Notes: a model not told the origin generated them from the sequence alone. A stretch of 64,000 bases of DNA from Brachybacterium sacelli (GCF_017876545.1 NZ_JAGIOD010000001.1:1798001-1862000); one strand, 5' to 3'; counted from the first letter of the stretch, positions 52,281 to 61,691 are shown. Numbers and translations: made by a program.

Positions 52281-52597
52281 CAGTAATCACTCCCGATGTC
52301 GGCGCCGACAGGGACCGCGCAGTGCGGTAACGGGTCGGGCGCGAGGATGTGGGTCGTGCGGTGATAGGGGTCGATCTCGTCGACGGTCATCTGCAGCAGA
52401 GCGATGGCCGAGGGCTCGCAGTGCTGGGTCGCGCGCAGGTCGAGGATGACCGGGGACTCCGGGTCGAGCTCTCGAGCACGGCGGAGAACGGAGTGCAGAG
52501 CGTTCTGGCTCTGGTCGGTCACGCAGCCTTCGACGGCGATGCGGATCTCGTCCTCGCCGATGTCGGCGCGGACGATCACCGAAAGGGTGTGTTTCAT
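52280..52597 (-). CDS. Small STAS-domain-like protein
   Basis: 105 aa. SPVILDLRATQHCEPSAIALLQ corresponds to the central strand-helix of STAS anti-anti-sigma factors, where DL-R/S residues bind the anti-sigma kinase; the usual phosphorylated Ser position reads near CEPSA. Divergent from the SpoIIE/HATPase/STAS gene, with 151 nt between starts, so the two may share regulation and partners. Start at 52597; the longer frame upstream overlaps the divergent promoter region. Identification rests on one motif and context. Confidence 0.6.
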   Translation of the reverse strand: MKHTLSVIVRADIGEDEIRIAVEGCVTDQSQNALHSVLRRARELDPESPVILDLRATQHCEPSAIALLQMTVDEIDPYHRTTHILAPDPLPHCAVPVGADIGSDY

Positions 52598-52723
52598 GGG
52601 GGTGGTCCTTCGCGCGCAGTGGAGCTTCCTCGGCCACTGGCTGGACCTGCTTCGAACATACGGGGGAGGGCACCGGATGGCAAGGGCGAGCTCGCGGGGT
52701 TCACGCCATGGCGACGGCGGGCT

Positions 52724-52729
52724 TACCCT
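52724..52729 (+). promoter_or_regulatory. -10 element of the SpoIIE-type phosphatase gene
   Basis: TACCCT, followed by AGGAGA (52737-52742) and the ATG at 52749. Confidence 0.4.
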
Positions 52730-52748
52730 CTCGGGCAGGAGAGTGTTC

Positions 52749-54713
52749 ATGGTCGTCACCGCTGAGGAGATCGATGCGGCGCGGCAGGGTTTCGACGACC
52801 TGCCTGCCGCGGTGGCGGTCGTGCGCGGGAACGATCTGCGCATCGTGGCGGCCAATACCGCGTATCGGGAGCTCATCGGCCGACCGGATGTGGTCGGAGC
52901 GCCGTTTCGCGAGGCGTGCCCGGAGCTCGTGGACGGTGGGCTCGTCGAGCTGGTGGACCGGGTCCGCCGAGGCGGCGGGCCGGTCACCGAGCGCGAACGG
53001 CGCCAGGCCGCTGCTTCCCGGCCCGACAGCACCGACGGCGACGCGTGGTTCGACCTGGTGCTCGTGCCCCAGCGGGGCGAGGACTCTCAGGTGACGGGCG
53101 TGTTGATCCAGCTGACCGGTGTCACGCAGCAACGAGCGGACCGCCGGGACACGGAGGTGGCGGCGGCGACCTCCGAGTTGCGCTACCGACAGGCTCGTGA
53201 GGTCGCACTGGAGCTGCAGGAGGCATTGCTGCCCGCCGCTCTGCCGACCCTCCCGCAGGTGCGCCTCGCGGCGGGGTATCGAGTGGCCGAGCATGGGCAG
53301 GCCGCCGGGGGTGACTGGTTCGACGCGACCGTGCTCCACGACGGACGGGTCGCCCTCGGCGTCGGGGACGTGGTCGGCCACGGCGTCGCGGCCTCGACCG
53401 CGATGGGCCGGCTCCGGGCCGTCCTCGAAGACGTTCTGACGCGGACCGGCGACCTCGACCAGGCAGTCAGCCATGCTGAGCGGCTCGCGACGCGCACCGT
53501 CGAGATGCGGGCGAGCACCCTGTGCATCGCGGTGCTGGATCCGGCCGGCGGCGAACTGACCTATATCACCTGCGGCCATCCGCCTCCGCTCGTGATCGGG
53601 GCCGACGGGACCTCGCGCTACCTGCCGACCACGGGCGGCACCCCGCTCGGCACGGGCACCGCACCGAGGGCCTCGACCGTTCGGTTGGACGTCGGGGACA
53701 TGGTGATCCTCTACAGCGACGGACTGATCGAGCGCTCGGGCCGCACGCTCACCGACGGGATGGCGGCCTTGACCCGGGTCGCGCAGGACGCGGCCCGTCA
53801 GGCGCAACCGGCCGAGGGCGGCGAGGTCTCGGCTCCCGATCGGGTCTGTCAGCTCTCCGTCGAGCTCCTCGCCGCGCCCGGGACCGACGACGACGCCACG
53901 GTGCTCGCGGCACAGCGTCTTGACGCGCCGAACGGGGGCTACCACGACGAGGTGATGGCCACCGTCGATTCCGTGCCCAGCCTGCGGGAAGGGGTCGGTG
54001 CCTGGCTCGCGGGGCTGGGCGCATCGCCGACCGAGTGCCAGGATCTGGATCTCGCCACGATCGAGCTCATCACCAACGTCCTCGAGCACGCCTATCCCGC
54101 GGGTGAAGAGGGGCCGGTGAGCGTCAGCGCGGATCTGGCCCGTGACGGGACCCTCCGCCTGCTCGTCTCGGATCGCGGGCGATGGCGCGCGCCGATGGAC
54201 TCGGACGCGATCGGTGGGCGCGGTCTGTGGATCGCGGAATCCCTCGTGGACTGGATGTCGATCGTGCACGGCGATGCGCGCACCGGCGGCACGACGGTGA
54301 CGCTTCGCCGGCGACTGTGGAAGCCGGCCCAGGTGACGTCGCGATCGGACATCGTGCCCGCTCGCCCGGAACGATCCGATCTCGATCTCACGGTGGCCGG
54401 CGGTCTGCCTCCTCGGGTCGACGTGGCGGGTCAGATCGACATCACCACCATCCGGGCGTTCACCGATCAGCTGGACGCAGCCTGCCGTGGTGGTCTGCGT
54501 CCGCTGGTCGTAGACTTGACCGAAGTCGACCTGCTGGCCAGTGCGGGAGTGCGCGTGCTCCTGAGCATGCGGGAGAGATTGGCGATGCATGGCCACCGGC
54601 TCGATCTGATCAGTGCCACGGGCACGCCGACGCAGACAGTGCTCGACCTGGTCGGGCTGTCGTGGCGTCACGAGGAGGAGGATCCTGGGGATGCCTGGCA
54701 AGTCCGTGCATGA
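52749..54713 (+). CDS. Single-chain partner-switch protein: PAS, SpoIIE phosphatase, HATPase, STAS
   Basis: 654 aa. PAS-like sensor (residues 1-~130, LRIVAANTAYRELIGR), coiled linker, SpoIIE/RsbU PP2C phosphatase (~150-395; AGGDWFDATVLHDGRVALGVGDVVGHG and MVILYSDGLIERS), RsbW-like HATPase (~410-530; IELITNVLEHAYP, VSDRGRWR, GRGLWIAESLVD) and a C-terminal STAS (~545-650; LVVDLTEVDLLASAGVRVLL, with the phospho-acceptor Ser). All roles of a sigma-factor partner switch are on one chain. ATG after AGGAGA. It overlaps the ANTAR gene by 23 nt. Confidence 0.9.
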   Translation: MVVTAEEIDAARQGFDDLPAAVAVVRGNDLRIVAANTAYRELIGRPDVVGAPFREACPELVDGGLVELVDRVRRGGGPVTERERRQAAASRPDSTDGDAWFDLVLVPQRGEDSQVTGVLIQLTGVTQQRADRRDTEVAAATSELRYRQAREVALELQEALLPAALPTLPQVRLAAGYRVAEHGQAAGGDWFDATVLHDGRVALGVGDVVGHGVAASTAMGRLRAVLEDVLTRTGDLDQAVSHAERLATRTVEMRASTLCIAVLDPAGGELTYITCGHPPPLVIGADGTSRYLPTTGGTPLGTGTAPRASTVRLDVGDMVILYSDGLIERSGRTLTDGMAALTRVAQDAARQAQPAEGGEVSAPDRVCQLSVELLAAPGTDDDATVLAAQRLDAPNGGYHDEVMATVDSVPSLREGVGAWLAGLGASPTECQDLDLATIELITNVLEHAYPAGEEGPVSVSADLARDGTLRLLVSDRGRWRAPMDSDAIGGRGLWIAESLVDWMSIVHGDARTGGTTVTLRRRLWKPAQVTSRSDIVPARPERSDLDLTVAGGLPPRVDVAGQIDITTIRAFTDQLDAACRGGLRPLVVDLTEVDLLASAGVRVLLSMRERLAMHGHRLDLISATGTPTQTVLDLVGLSWRHEEEDPGDAWQVRA

Positions 54714-55404
54714 CCTGGCGCTCGAGTTCCGGCAGCTCAGCGAGTTCCTCCACACCGGTGGATCACCTGCCGCGGCACGTCAGCGCCTCGTCGATCTCGC
54801 CTGCCTGTTCGTCCCGGGATGCGAGTGGGCCGGGATCACCACGAATCCGCAGGGCGTGCCGCCGCGCAGCGTGGCGAGCAGCGACGACACGGGACGACTG
54901 ATCGACGAGATCCAGCATCATTGCGAGGAAGGCCCGTGCGTGCGTGCGGCGCGCACCGAGGAGCCCGTGCTGACGCCCGACCTCACGACCGAGACCAGAT
55001 GGCCGCGCTTCTGCGAGGTGGCCCTCGAGCAGACCCCGGTGCTCGGGGTGCTGTCCTTTCATCTCACGGACTCGCCGGCGCCGACGGCGCTGAACCTCTA
55101 CTCGAGCACCGCGGGGGCGTTCGACCACGAGGCGGTCACCACCGGAGCCCTGTTCGCCACGCACGCCTCCGCGATGATGGCGCATGCGGACAGCGCCCAC
55201 CAGGCGGCCACCCTGAGTGCGGCCCTCAGTACCAGTCGTCAGATCGGCGCGGCGGTGGGGATACTGATGGCGGCGCACAAGGTCACCGAGACCGAGGCCT
55301 TCGAGCTGCTGCGCCACGCGAGCAACCGCCTGAACCGCAAGCTCCATGTCATCGCTCAGGACGTCACGGACACCGGCGAGCTGCCCGGACGCGTGCGCCG
55401 CTGA
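54691..55404 (+). CDS. GAF-ANTAR protein (putative RNA-binding antiterminator)
   Basis: 237 aa. GAF-like sensor (residues ~25-165, with HHCEEGPCVRAARTEEPVLTPDL) and a C-terminal ANTAR domain (~175-230, LSTSRQIGAAVGILMAAHKVTETEAFELLRHAS), which binds tandem hairpins in mRNA leaders. Starts within the preceding gene after GAGGAGGAG. GAF-ANTAR proteins with SpoIIE/STAS neighbours are common in actinobacterial stress loci. RNA targets are unknown; none with the double-hexaloop pattern was evident nearby. Confidence 0.9.
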   Translation: MPGKSVHDLALEFRQLSEFLHTGGSPAAARQRLVDLACLFVPGCEWAGITTNPQGVPPRSVASSDDTGRLIDEIQHHCEEGPCVRAARTEEPVLTPDLTTETRWPRFCEVALEQTPVLGVLSFHLTDSPAPTALNLYSSTAGAFDHEAVTTGALFATHASAMMAHADSAHQAATLSAALSTSRQIGAAVGILMAAHKVTETEAFELLRHASNRLNRKLHVIAQDVTDTGELPGRVRR

Positions 55405-55414
55405 GGGCTCAGCG
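55399..55414. terminator. Hairpin between convergent ANTAR and amidohydrolase genes
   Basis: CGCTGA-GGGC-TCAGCG, a perfect 6-bp stem spanning both stop codons; it can act in both directions. No T-run. Confidence 0.45.
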
Positions 55415-56923
55415 CTGCGCGGCGAGGGCCCCGGCGACCACCGTCGCCAGCACCGTCGTCTCCCGCAGGCGTAGCGCAGCCTCCCGGGCGGCCGACTCGA
55501 CCATCAGGGCGTCGCCGTCGAGCGGCACGTCAGCGAAGGGGTCCTCCTCGAGCAGCACCACGTCACCCCGGCCCCCGACCGCGAGCCGCCCGACCCCGTC
55601 GGTCGAGGCGGCGAGGGCCTCGCGCGGCTGCAGCTGCTGCTCGCGGTGCCAGCCGGCGCGCTCGTCGGCGCTGCGATGCACGGCGGCGGCCATGGCGAGC
55701 CACGGGTCCAGCGGCGCGACCGGCGCATCCGAGCCCAGCACCAGCGGGACCCCGGCCGTGAGCAGGTCCCGCAGCCGGAACGCCCGATCGCCGTGGCCAG
55801 GCCACACGCTCTCGGTGGCGTCGCGGTCATCCAGCAGATGCGCGGGCTGCACGGAGGCGATCACCCCGAGCGCGGCCAGGGCGTCCACGTCGTCGTCGGT
55901 GAGCATCTGCGCGTGCTCGAGCCGGGCGGCGATCCCGATCTGCCCGATCGCCTCGAGGGCGATCTGGGCGGCGGCATCGCCGATCGCATGGACCGCGGCC
56001 GTCAGTCCCTGCTCGCGCGCCCGGGCGAGGACGGCCGTGAGCTGGGCGGGGCCGACGCTCAGCACCCCGCGTCCGGCATAGCCGTGGCCGTCGGAGTACG
56101 CCTCGCGGGTGTAGGCCGAATGGGAGCCGAGCGCCCCGTCGACGATCACCTTCAGCGGGCCCATCGTCACCAGGCCGGTGTCGTCCAGGACGGTGCCCGT
56201 CGGGGCGGGGGCGTGGGGGAGCTCGGCAGGGTAGACCGCGGTGCGGATCCGCATCCGCGCGCCGCGCGAGCGCCAGACCTCCCAGGGCCGGCCCCACTCC
56301 ATGTCCACGAGGCCGACGACGCCGCGCTCCAGCGCCTGGCGCTGCATCATCGCGGCTCCGGTCGCGAGCGTCTCGGCCACCCCGGGCAGCTCCGTCAGCC
56401 GCGGTGCGAGGGCGAACCACTCCTCCTCGGCGACGATCCCGTCGCGCGGGGGCACCCCCAGCCGCTCCAGGGCCGCCGAGTTCAGCCAGGCGTGGTGGGC
56501 GTCGCCCCCGATCAGCACCGTCGGGACGGCGCCGGTGGCCTCGTCGAGCGCAGGGACCGTCGGCGGCACCGCGAAGTCGACCAGGCGGTGCCCGAAGCCG
56601 ATCAGTGCCTGCTGCGTAGCGGTGCGGGCCTCGCGCCGCGCGGTGAGCTCGGCGCGCACCAGCTCGAGGATCACGCCGACGCTTCCGGCCCCGGCCGTGT
56701 CCAGACGGGAGTGGGCCTGCGCGAGCTGCCCGGTGTGGACGTGCTGGTCCCACAGCCCCGGGAGCGCGAGCGCCCCGCCGCCGTCGAGGACCTCCTCACC
56801 GCCGGCCGGTGCCAGGCCCGGACCGATCTCGGCGATCATCCCGTCGCGCAGCCGCAGGTCCACGGGACGGCACGGGGTCCCCTCCGCGGCGGCGTCGAAC
56901 GGCCGCACCTGTCTGATCAGCAC
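55409..56923 (-). CDS. Amidohydrolase family 3 (YtcJ/imidazolonepropionase-like)
   Basis: 504 aa metal-dependent hydrolase. Metal-binding QHVHTGQ near residue 70, HAIGDAAAQIALEA and LGSDAPVAPLDP with the catalytic Asp are typical of the YtcJ-like exoenzyme family. GTG start at 56923, 6 nt after TACTCT, without SD; the open frame upstream (to 57130) runs through the promoter and antisense to the next gene. Substrate unknown, perhaps N-acyl or cyclic amides. Confidence 0.85.
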   Translation of the reverse strand: MLIRQVRPFDAAAEGTPCRPVDLRLRDGMIAEIGPGLAPAGGEEVLDGGGALALPGLWDQHVHTGQLAQAHSRLDTAGAGSVGVILELVRAELTARREARTATQQALIGFGHRLVDFAVPPTVPALDEATGAVPTVLIGGDAHHAWLNSAALERLGVPPRDGIVAEEEWFALAPRLTELPGVAETLATGAAMMQRQALERGVVGLVDMEWGRPWEVWRSRGARMRIRTAVYPAELPHAPAPTGTVLDDTGLVTMGPLKVIVDGALGSHSAYTREAYSDGHGYAGRGVLSVGPAQLTAVLARAREQGLTAAVHAIGDAAAQIALEAIGQIGIAARLEHAQMLTDDDVDALAALGVIASVQPAHLLDDRDATESVWPGHGDRAFRLRDLLTAGVPLVLGSDAPVAPLDPWLAMAAAVHRSADERAGWHREQQLQPREALAASTDGVGRLAVGGRGDVVLLEEDPFADVPLDGDALMVESAAREAALRLRETTVLATVVAGALAAQR

Positions 56924-56929
56924 CGATCC

Positions 56930-56935
56930 AGAGTA
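56930..56935 (-). promoter_or_regulatory. -10 element, leaderless amidohydrolase promoter
   Basis: TACTCT on the minus strand, 6 nt before the GTG at 56923. Confidence 0.5.
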
Positions 56936-57026
56936 GCCGGGCGAGCGGCCGCCGTGACGGCTGTCATGGGTCAGCAATGATCGTCGGCCCTGGGATCGAC
57001 GGACGCGCCACGGAAGGCTCGAGGCC

Positions 57027-58022
57027 ATGGACACGACGACCTTCTCAGCCGTCCCGGGCGCCCGCTCCGCTGCCGACGTCCCCTCCGCCGCCGGAGCCCG
57101 ACCCGCCGCCATCAGCGTGCGCGGCGTCACCCGGTCCTACGGGCAGGTCCGGGCCCTCGACGCTCTCGACCTTGAGATCCGGCCCGGAGAGATCGTCGCC
57201 CTGCTGGGTCCCAACGGTGCCGGCAAGACCACCGCGATGGAGATGATGGTCGGGCTAGCCCGGCCCGACTCCGGCGCGGTGGAGATTCTCGGCACCGACC
57301 CAGTCACCGCGACCCGTACCGGGGTGATCGGCACCATGCTCCAGGGCGGGGCGCTGCTGCCCGACCAGTCAGTGCGCTCCATGCTGCGGATGCTCCACGC
57401 CCTGCAGGCCCACCCGATGCCGTTGGCGGAGGTCGCGGACCAGGCGCAGATCACCGATCTGCTCACCCGCCGGATCGGCTCCCTCTCCGGCGGTCAGGCC
57501 CAGCGGGTCCGTTTCGCGATCGCCCTGCTCGGCGACCCCCAGGTGCTGCTGCTGGATGAGCCGACCGTCGGCATGGACGTCGGCGCCCGCCGCGCCTTCT
57601 GGGACCGGATGCGCGCCGTCGCCGCCACCGGCCGCACGATCGTGTTCGCCACGCATCACCTCGACGAGGCCGAGCGCGAGGCCGCCCGCGTGATCGTCAT
57701 GGATCGCGGCCGCGTGGTCGCCGACGGCACCGGGGCCGAGGTCAGCGCCCTCGTGGCGGGCCGCGTGATCACGCTGCGCGGCGCCGACGCCGGGGAGGTC
57801 GCGCAGCTGCCCGGGGTCGAGAGCGCACGGGCCGACGAGCTCGACCCCGAACGGGTCCGGGCCGTCTGCTCGGACTCCGATGCGGCGCTGGCCGCCCTGT
57901 TCACCGGGGCGCTGGCTCCCGCCGTCCACGAGGTCCTGGTCTCCGCGCCGGGGCTCGAGGAGGCGTTCCTGCGCATCACCGACCACACCGAGACCGAGTC
58001 CCCGGAAGGAACCGACCGATGA
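57027..58022 (+). CDS. ABC-2 exporter ATP-binding protein
   Basis: 331 aa ATPase of DrrA/YadG type. Walker A LGPNGAGKTTAMEM, signature LSGGQAQRVRF, Walker B VLLLDEPTVGMD, H-loop FATHHLDEAE. A ~40-residue Ala/Pro-rich N-terminal extension and a C-terminal ~70-residue DrrA-like tail. First of four coupled genes: ATPase, permease, sensor kinase, response regulator. Such units usually export a drug, lipid or antimicrobial peptide and answer to its presence. Confidence 0.94.
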   Translation: MDTTTFSAVPGARSAADVPSAAGARPAAISVRGVTRSYGQVRALDALDLEIRPGEIVALLGPNGAGKTTAMEMMVGLARPDSGAVEILGTDPVTATRTGVIGTMLQGGALLPDQSVRSMLRMLHALQAHPMPLAEVADQAQITDLLTRRIGSLSGGQAQRVRFAIALLGDPQVLLLDEPTVGMDVGARRAFWDRMRAVAATGRTIVFATHHLDEAEREAARVIVMDRGRVVADGTGAEVSALVAGRVITLRGADAGEVAQLPGVESARADELDPERVRAVCSDSDAALAALFTGALAPAVHEVLVSAPGLEEAFLRITDHTETESPEGTDR

Positions 58023-58816
58023 GTACCGCTGCCGCTCCCCCCACCCCCTCCGTCGCCGCTCCGTCAGCCTCTCCGTCGTCCGCTTCGCGGACCGTGCGCT
58101 ACGCCCTGCACACCACCCGCATGACGGTCACCAACGTCCTGTTCATGGTGTTCACCCTCGCCATGCCCGTGGGCATGTATCTGCTGTTCTCGATGATGTT
58201 CGGCGACCAGGCCGAGGGGCAGACCCGCGGCATGATCATGGTCAACATGGCCGCCTACGGGGGTCTCGGCGCCGCGATCACCGCGGGCACCCAGATCCAG
58301 GAGGATCAGCGCAACGGCTTCCTGCGCCAGCTGATCGTGGCCGGGCTGTCCCCGCGCTCCTTCCTGTCCGGCTCCGTCATGGCCGCGAGCGCCGTCATCG
58401 TCCCGGCCCTGCTCGCCGTCGGGCTCGTCGGCCTGGCCACCGGCGTCGAGGCGAGCCCCGCCGCTTTCGTCGCCTCCTTGGCGGTGCTGTGGGTCGGGCT
58501 GCTGCCCACGATCCTGGTGGGCATCGTGCTCGGCATGGTGCTCAAGGGCGGCGCCGCGATGGCCGGCGGGGTGGTCACCATGATGGTGATGGCGATCTTC
58601 GGCGGGCTGTGGATGCCGCTGGAGATGTTCCCGGACTGGATGCAGGCGGCCGGCCGCGTGATCCCCACCTACTGGATCTCGTCACTGGGCGAATGGGCCC
58701 TGTACGGCGGTCACCTGCCCGTGACCGGTCTGCTGGTGATCGGCGCCTGGACCCTCGCCCTCGCCCTGGTCTGCTCGCTGAGCATGTCCCGCGCCGTCGG
58801 CCTGAGCCGGCGCTGA
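58019..58816 (+). CDS. ABC-2 type permease
   Basis: 265 aa, six hydrophobic segments after a 35-residue Ser/Pro/Ala-rich N-terminus. ATGA overlap with the ATPase gene. AITAGTQIQEDQRNGFLRQL lies in the conserved cytoplasmic loop of ABC-2 permeases. Partner of the preceding ATPase. Confidence 0.92.
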   Translation: MSTAAAPPTPSVAAPSASPSSASRTVRYALHTTRMTVTNVLFMVFTLAMPVGMYLLFSMMFGDQAEGQTRGMIMVNMAAYGGLGAAITAGTQIQEDQRNGFLRQLIVAGLSPRSFLSGSVMAASAVIVPALLAVGLVGLATGVEASPAAFVASLAVLWVGLLPTILVGIVLGMVLKGGAAMAGGVVTMMVMAIFGGLWMPLEMFPDWMQAAGRVIPTYWISSLGEWALYGGHLPVTGLLVIGAWTLALALVCSLSMSRAVGLSRR

Positions 58817-58831
58817 GGCGACGCTGACACA

Positions 58832-59992
58832 ATGTCGTTCATGATCACCGGCGACGAACCGGCCTGGGGGACCCGGGCGCGCGGCGATGAGGGGACCGCC
58901 GCGGCCCGGCCTCTCACCCCGCGCGCGATCCATCGCGCCGCCGTCGAGTCCGGAGGGTTGGCCTTCGCCCTCCCCCCGGTCGTCTTCGTCGCGATCCCGA
59001 TCGCCTTCGCCTGGATCAGCGACCCCGGCCCCTGGGCCGCTCTCGTGACCGTCGCGATGCTGGTCTACGGGCTGCTGTTCGTCTACTGCACCGGCATCGG
59101 CCTCTATCCGCAGCCCGTGCGCCTGGCCTGGTTCACGGCGTGCACCGCGCTGCTCCTGGCACTGATCCCGATCCTCGGCGAGAACGTGCTGTACATGGTG
59201 ATGTTCCAGGCCATGACGCACGTGCTCCTGCTGCCGTGGCGGTGGGCGCTCCCGACGATGGTCGCCATGGGCCTGGCGGTGTTCGTCATCGCCCTCGTGC
59301 TCGGGGTGTACATCGCCGCGGGTCTGGCCGGGATGGGGATGCTGATGTCCTGGGGCATCGGCTACGGCATCCGCCAGCAGGTCCTGCAGGAGGAGCTCGA
59401 AGCCGCCGAGTCCCGTAATGCCGTGCTCGCCGTCGCCGCCGAGCGCGAGCGCATCGGCCGCGACCTCCACGATCTCGTCGGCCACTCGTTGACCTCGCTG
59501 ACGATCTCGGCGCAACTGGCTCGCCGGCTGTTGGAATCCGACCCCGACGCCGCCCGCGAGCAGCTCGAGCACATCGAGACGACCGTCCGCCAGACCCTCT
59601 CGGACGTGCGTGCCACCGCGAGCGGCATGCAGCACGTGCGCGCGGCCACCGAGATCGCCTCGGCCCGCACCGTGCTGGCGACCGTCGGCATCCAGGCCGT
59701 GGTGCCCACCGCACTGCCCCCGCTGTCCGACGACCGCGCCGAACTGTTCGGCTACGTCATCCGTGAAGGGGTCACCAACATGGTGCGCCATTCCCGCGCC
59801 TCCCGCGCGAGCATCACCGTCGCGGAGGACGCCGTGAGCATCGCGGACGACGGCGTCGGCATCCCCGAGGGTGCCGCCCGCTCCGGTCTGCGGGGTCTCG
59901 AGGCCCGCGTCGCCGTCGCCGGCGGCCGCCTCGAGACCACCTCGGACGAGCAGGGCACCCGGGTGACCGCGACGATGGGGCCGGTGACATGA
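58832..59992 (+). CDS. Sensor histidine kinase (NarL/DesK type)
   Basis: 386 aa. Six predicted membrane helices (residues ~45-190) without a large extracytoplasmic domain, then HisKA_3 with H213 in ERERIGRDLHDLVGHS and an HATPase (EGVTNMVRHSRAS, DDGVGIPEG). Membrane-embedded sensing suits a kinase linked to its ABC exporter. ATG 58832 is used; ATG 58841, 7 nt after CACAAT, is an alternative that would allow its own transcript. ATGA overlap with the regulator gene. Confidence 0.92.
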   Translation: MSFMITGDEPAWGTRARGDEGTAAARPLTPRAIHRAAVESGGLAFALPPVVFVAIPIAFAWISDPGPWAALVTVAMLVYGLLFVYCTGIGLYPQPVRLAWFTACTALLLALIPILGENVLYMVMFQAMTHVLLLPWRWALPTMVAMGLAVFVIALVLGVYIAAGLAGMGMLMSWGIGYGIRQQVLQEELEAAESRNAVLAVAAERERIGRDLHDLVGHSLTSLTISAQLARRLLESDPDAAREQLEHIETTVRQTLSDVRATASGMQHVRAATEIASARTVLATVGIQAVVPTALPPLSDDRAELFGYVIREGVTNMVRHSRASRASITVAEDAVSIADDGVGIPEGAARSGLRGLEARVAVAGGRLETTSDEQGTRVTATMGPVT

Positions 59993-60633
59993 TCCGCCTC
60001 GTGGTCGCCGACGACCAGGCGATCCTGCGCTCCGGCCTGGTGGCCCTGCTGCGCCTGGAACCCGATCTCGAGGTGGTGGGGGAGGCGGCCGACGCAGCGA
60101 GCACCCTCGCGGCCGTCGCCGCTCACGCGCCCGACGTCCTCCTGCTGGACGTCCAGATGCCCGCCGGGGACACCGCCGACGGAACCGCGGGACCGGCGGA
60201 CGGCATCGCCGTGGCCCAGGCGCTGCAGCAGGGGAGCCAGGACGGGCCCCGACCCCGCATCATCGTGCTGACCACCTTCGGCCGCGCCGGCTACCTGCGC
60301 CGCACCATGGAGGCGGGCGCCCAGGGATTCATGGTCAAGGACACCCCCGTCGAGCATCTGGTCGACGCGATCCGACGGGTGGACCAGGGACTGCGCGTGG
60401 TGGACCCCGAACTCGCCGCGCAGTCCCTCGCCGTCGGCCCCAGCCCGCTGACGGCCAAGGAGACCGAGGTGCTGCAGACCGCGGCCAGGGGCGGGACCAC
60501 CGCGCAGATCGCCGTGACCCTGTTCCTCAGCGAGGGCACGGTGCGCAACCACGTCTCCGCGGCGATCGGGAAGCTGGGGGTGACCAACCGGGCCGAGGCC
60601 GTCAGGACCGCCTCGGACAACGGGTGGATCTGA
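59989..60633 (+). CDS. NarL/FixJ-family response regulator
   Basis: 214 aa. Receiver with D8/D9, phospho-acceptor D54 (LLLDVQMP) and K117 (GFMVKDTP); LuxR-type HTH at the C-terminus (LTAKETEVLQ, LSEGTVRNHVS). A ~25-residue Gly/Ala/Asp insert after the QMP loop lengthens the receiver. It pairs with the coupled kinase and probably controls the exporter genes upstream. Confidence 0.94.
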   Translation: MIRLVVADDQAILRSGLVALLRLEPDLEVVGEAADAASTLAAVAAHAPDVLLLDVQMPAGDTADGTAGPADGIAVAQALQQGSQDGPRPRIIVLTTFGRAGYLRRTMEAGAQGFMVKDTPVEHLVDAIRRVDQGLRVVDPELAAQSLAVGPSPLTAKETEVLQTAARGGTTAQIAVTLFLSEGTVRNHVSAAIGKLGVTNRAEAVRTASDNGWI

Positions 60634-60663
60634 GCGCTCGCACATGAATTCGGCGCGGACGCG

Positions 60664-60669
60664 TACCCT
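60664..60669 (+). promoter_or_regulatory. -10 element, leaderless promoter of the BASS-type transporter
   Basis: TACCCT, 6 nt before the GTG at 60676; no Shine-Dalgarno. Confidence 0.5.
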
Positions 60670-60675
60670 GCCTGG

Positions 60676-61602
60676 GTGCACACGATCGAATCCCTGCTGG
60701 GACTGCTGATCCATATCAGCGTCCCGGTCTTCGCGATCGCCTCGATGCTCTCCATGGGACTGCGCACCCCGCTGCGCGCCTTCCGCAACCAGCTGCGGGA
60801 CCGACAGACCGTCTTCTCCGTGCTGGGCGCCAACTTCGTCGTCGTCCCCGCCGTCGGCACCCTGGTCATCTGGATCCTGGGCCCGCTGCTCCCGCACCAG
60901 ATCGGGGCGGGGTTCATCATCGCGCTGTGCGCCGCGGGCGCCCCGTTCGTCCTGCAGCTGGGTGCGATGGCCCGCATCCCCTACGGCGAGACCGCCGGAC
61001 CGATGGCCGTGCTGCTGCTGGGCTCGATCGTGTTCATGCCGCTGGTGGTGCCGTTCCTGCTCCAGGACGTCCAGGTGCACGGCTGGGCCGTGGCGCGGCT
61101 GCTGCTGGGCACCATGCTCTCCCCGATGATCGCCGGCATCGTCATCGCGGCGGTGTTCCCCCAGCGGGCCGATCAGTTCGCCCGCATCGCCGGCAGCGTC
61201 GCCGCGATCGCGGCCGTGCTCATGTTCCTCTCCGGCTTCGGCTCGAACTCCGGCCTGGTGGTCCAGCTGCTGCTCTCCCCGGTGATGCTGGTGGCGGTGG
61301 GCCTGGTGGCGCTCGCTTTCGTCGCGGGGCGCATCGCCGGCGACCTCGCCGGCAGCACCCTCACCGTCCCCGACGGTCCCGCGATCCTCACCAGCCAGCG
61401 CAACATCGCCGCCGCCCTGCTGGTGGCCCGCACCGGTGGCGGGGACGACTCGATCGTGGTGGCGATCCTGCTGCTGAGCGCCGTCGGCTTCGTGATGCTC
61501 GTGCCCTACGCCCTGGCCACCGGGGTGAGGCGCCGCCGTCGCCAGGGGGAGCGGGCCACGCTCGGGGTGCTGCTGGGCGTGGTGGGCCCGAAATCCGACT
61601 AG
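60676..61602 (+). CDS. Bile acid:sodium symporter (BASS)-like membrane protein
   Basis: 308 aa, nine to ten hydrophobic segments. The N-terminal FAIASMLSMGLRTPLRAFRNQLRD is the BASS/arsenite-permease superfamily start, and ILTSQRNIAAALLVA is the conserved second-half helix with the Na+ site region. Substrate unknown (organic anion). Monocistronic, leaderless GTG start. Confidence 0.82.
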   Translation: MHTIESLLGLLIHISVPVFAIASMLSMGLRTPLRAFRNQLRDRQTVFSVLGANFVVVPAVGTLVIWILGPLLPHQIGAGFIIALCAAGAPFVLQLGAMARIPYGETAGPMAVLLLGSIVFMPLVVPFLLQDVQVHGWAVARLLLGTMLSPMIAGIVIAAVFPQRADQFARIAGSVAAIAAVLMFLSGFGSNSGLVVQLLLSPVMLVAVGLVALAFVAGRIAGDLAGSTLTVPDGPAILTSQRNIAAALLVARTGGGDDSIVVAILLLSAVGFVMLVPYALATGVRRRRRQGERATLGVLLGVVGPKSD

Positions 61603-61691
61603 AGGCTGATCCGACGGGACCCTGCGGCTGGTTCTCACCGCTTTCGCTCTGGGCGTCACCGCTGCCCCTGTCCGGCACGGCCCCCGGCGCA

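Noticed and set aside
56977..57246. Plus-strand open frame overlapping the ABC-2 ATPase start
   Set aside because: Out of frame with the ATPase, Pro/Arg/Ser-rich, no supporting ribosome-binding site.
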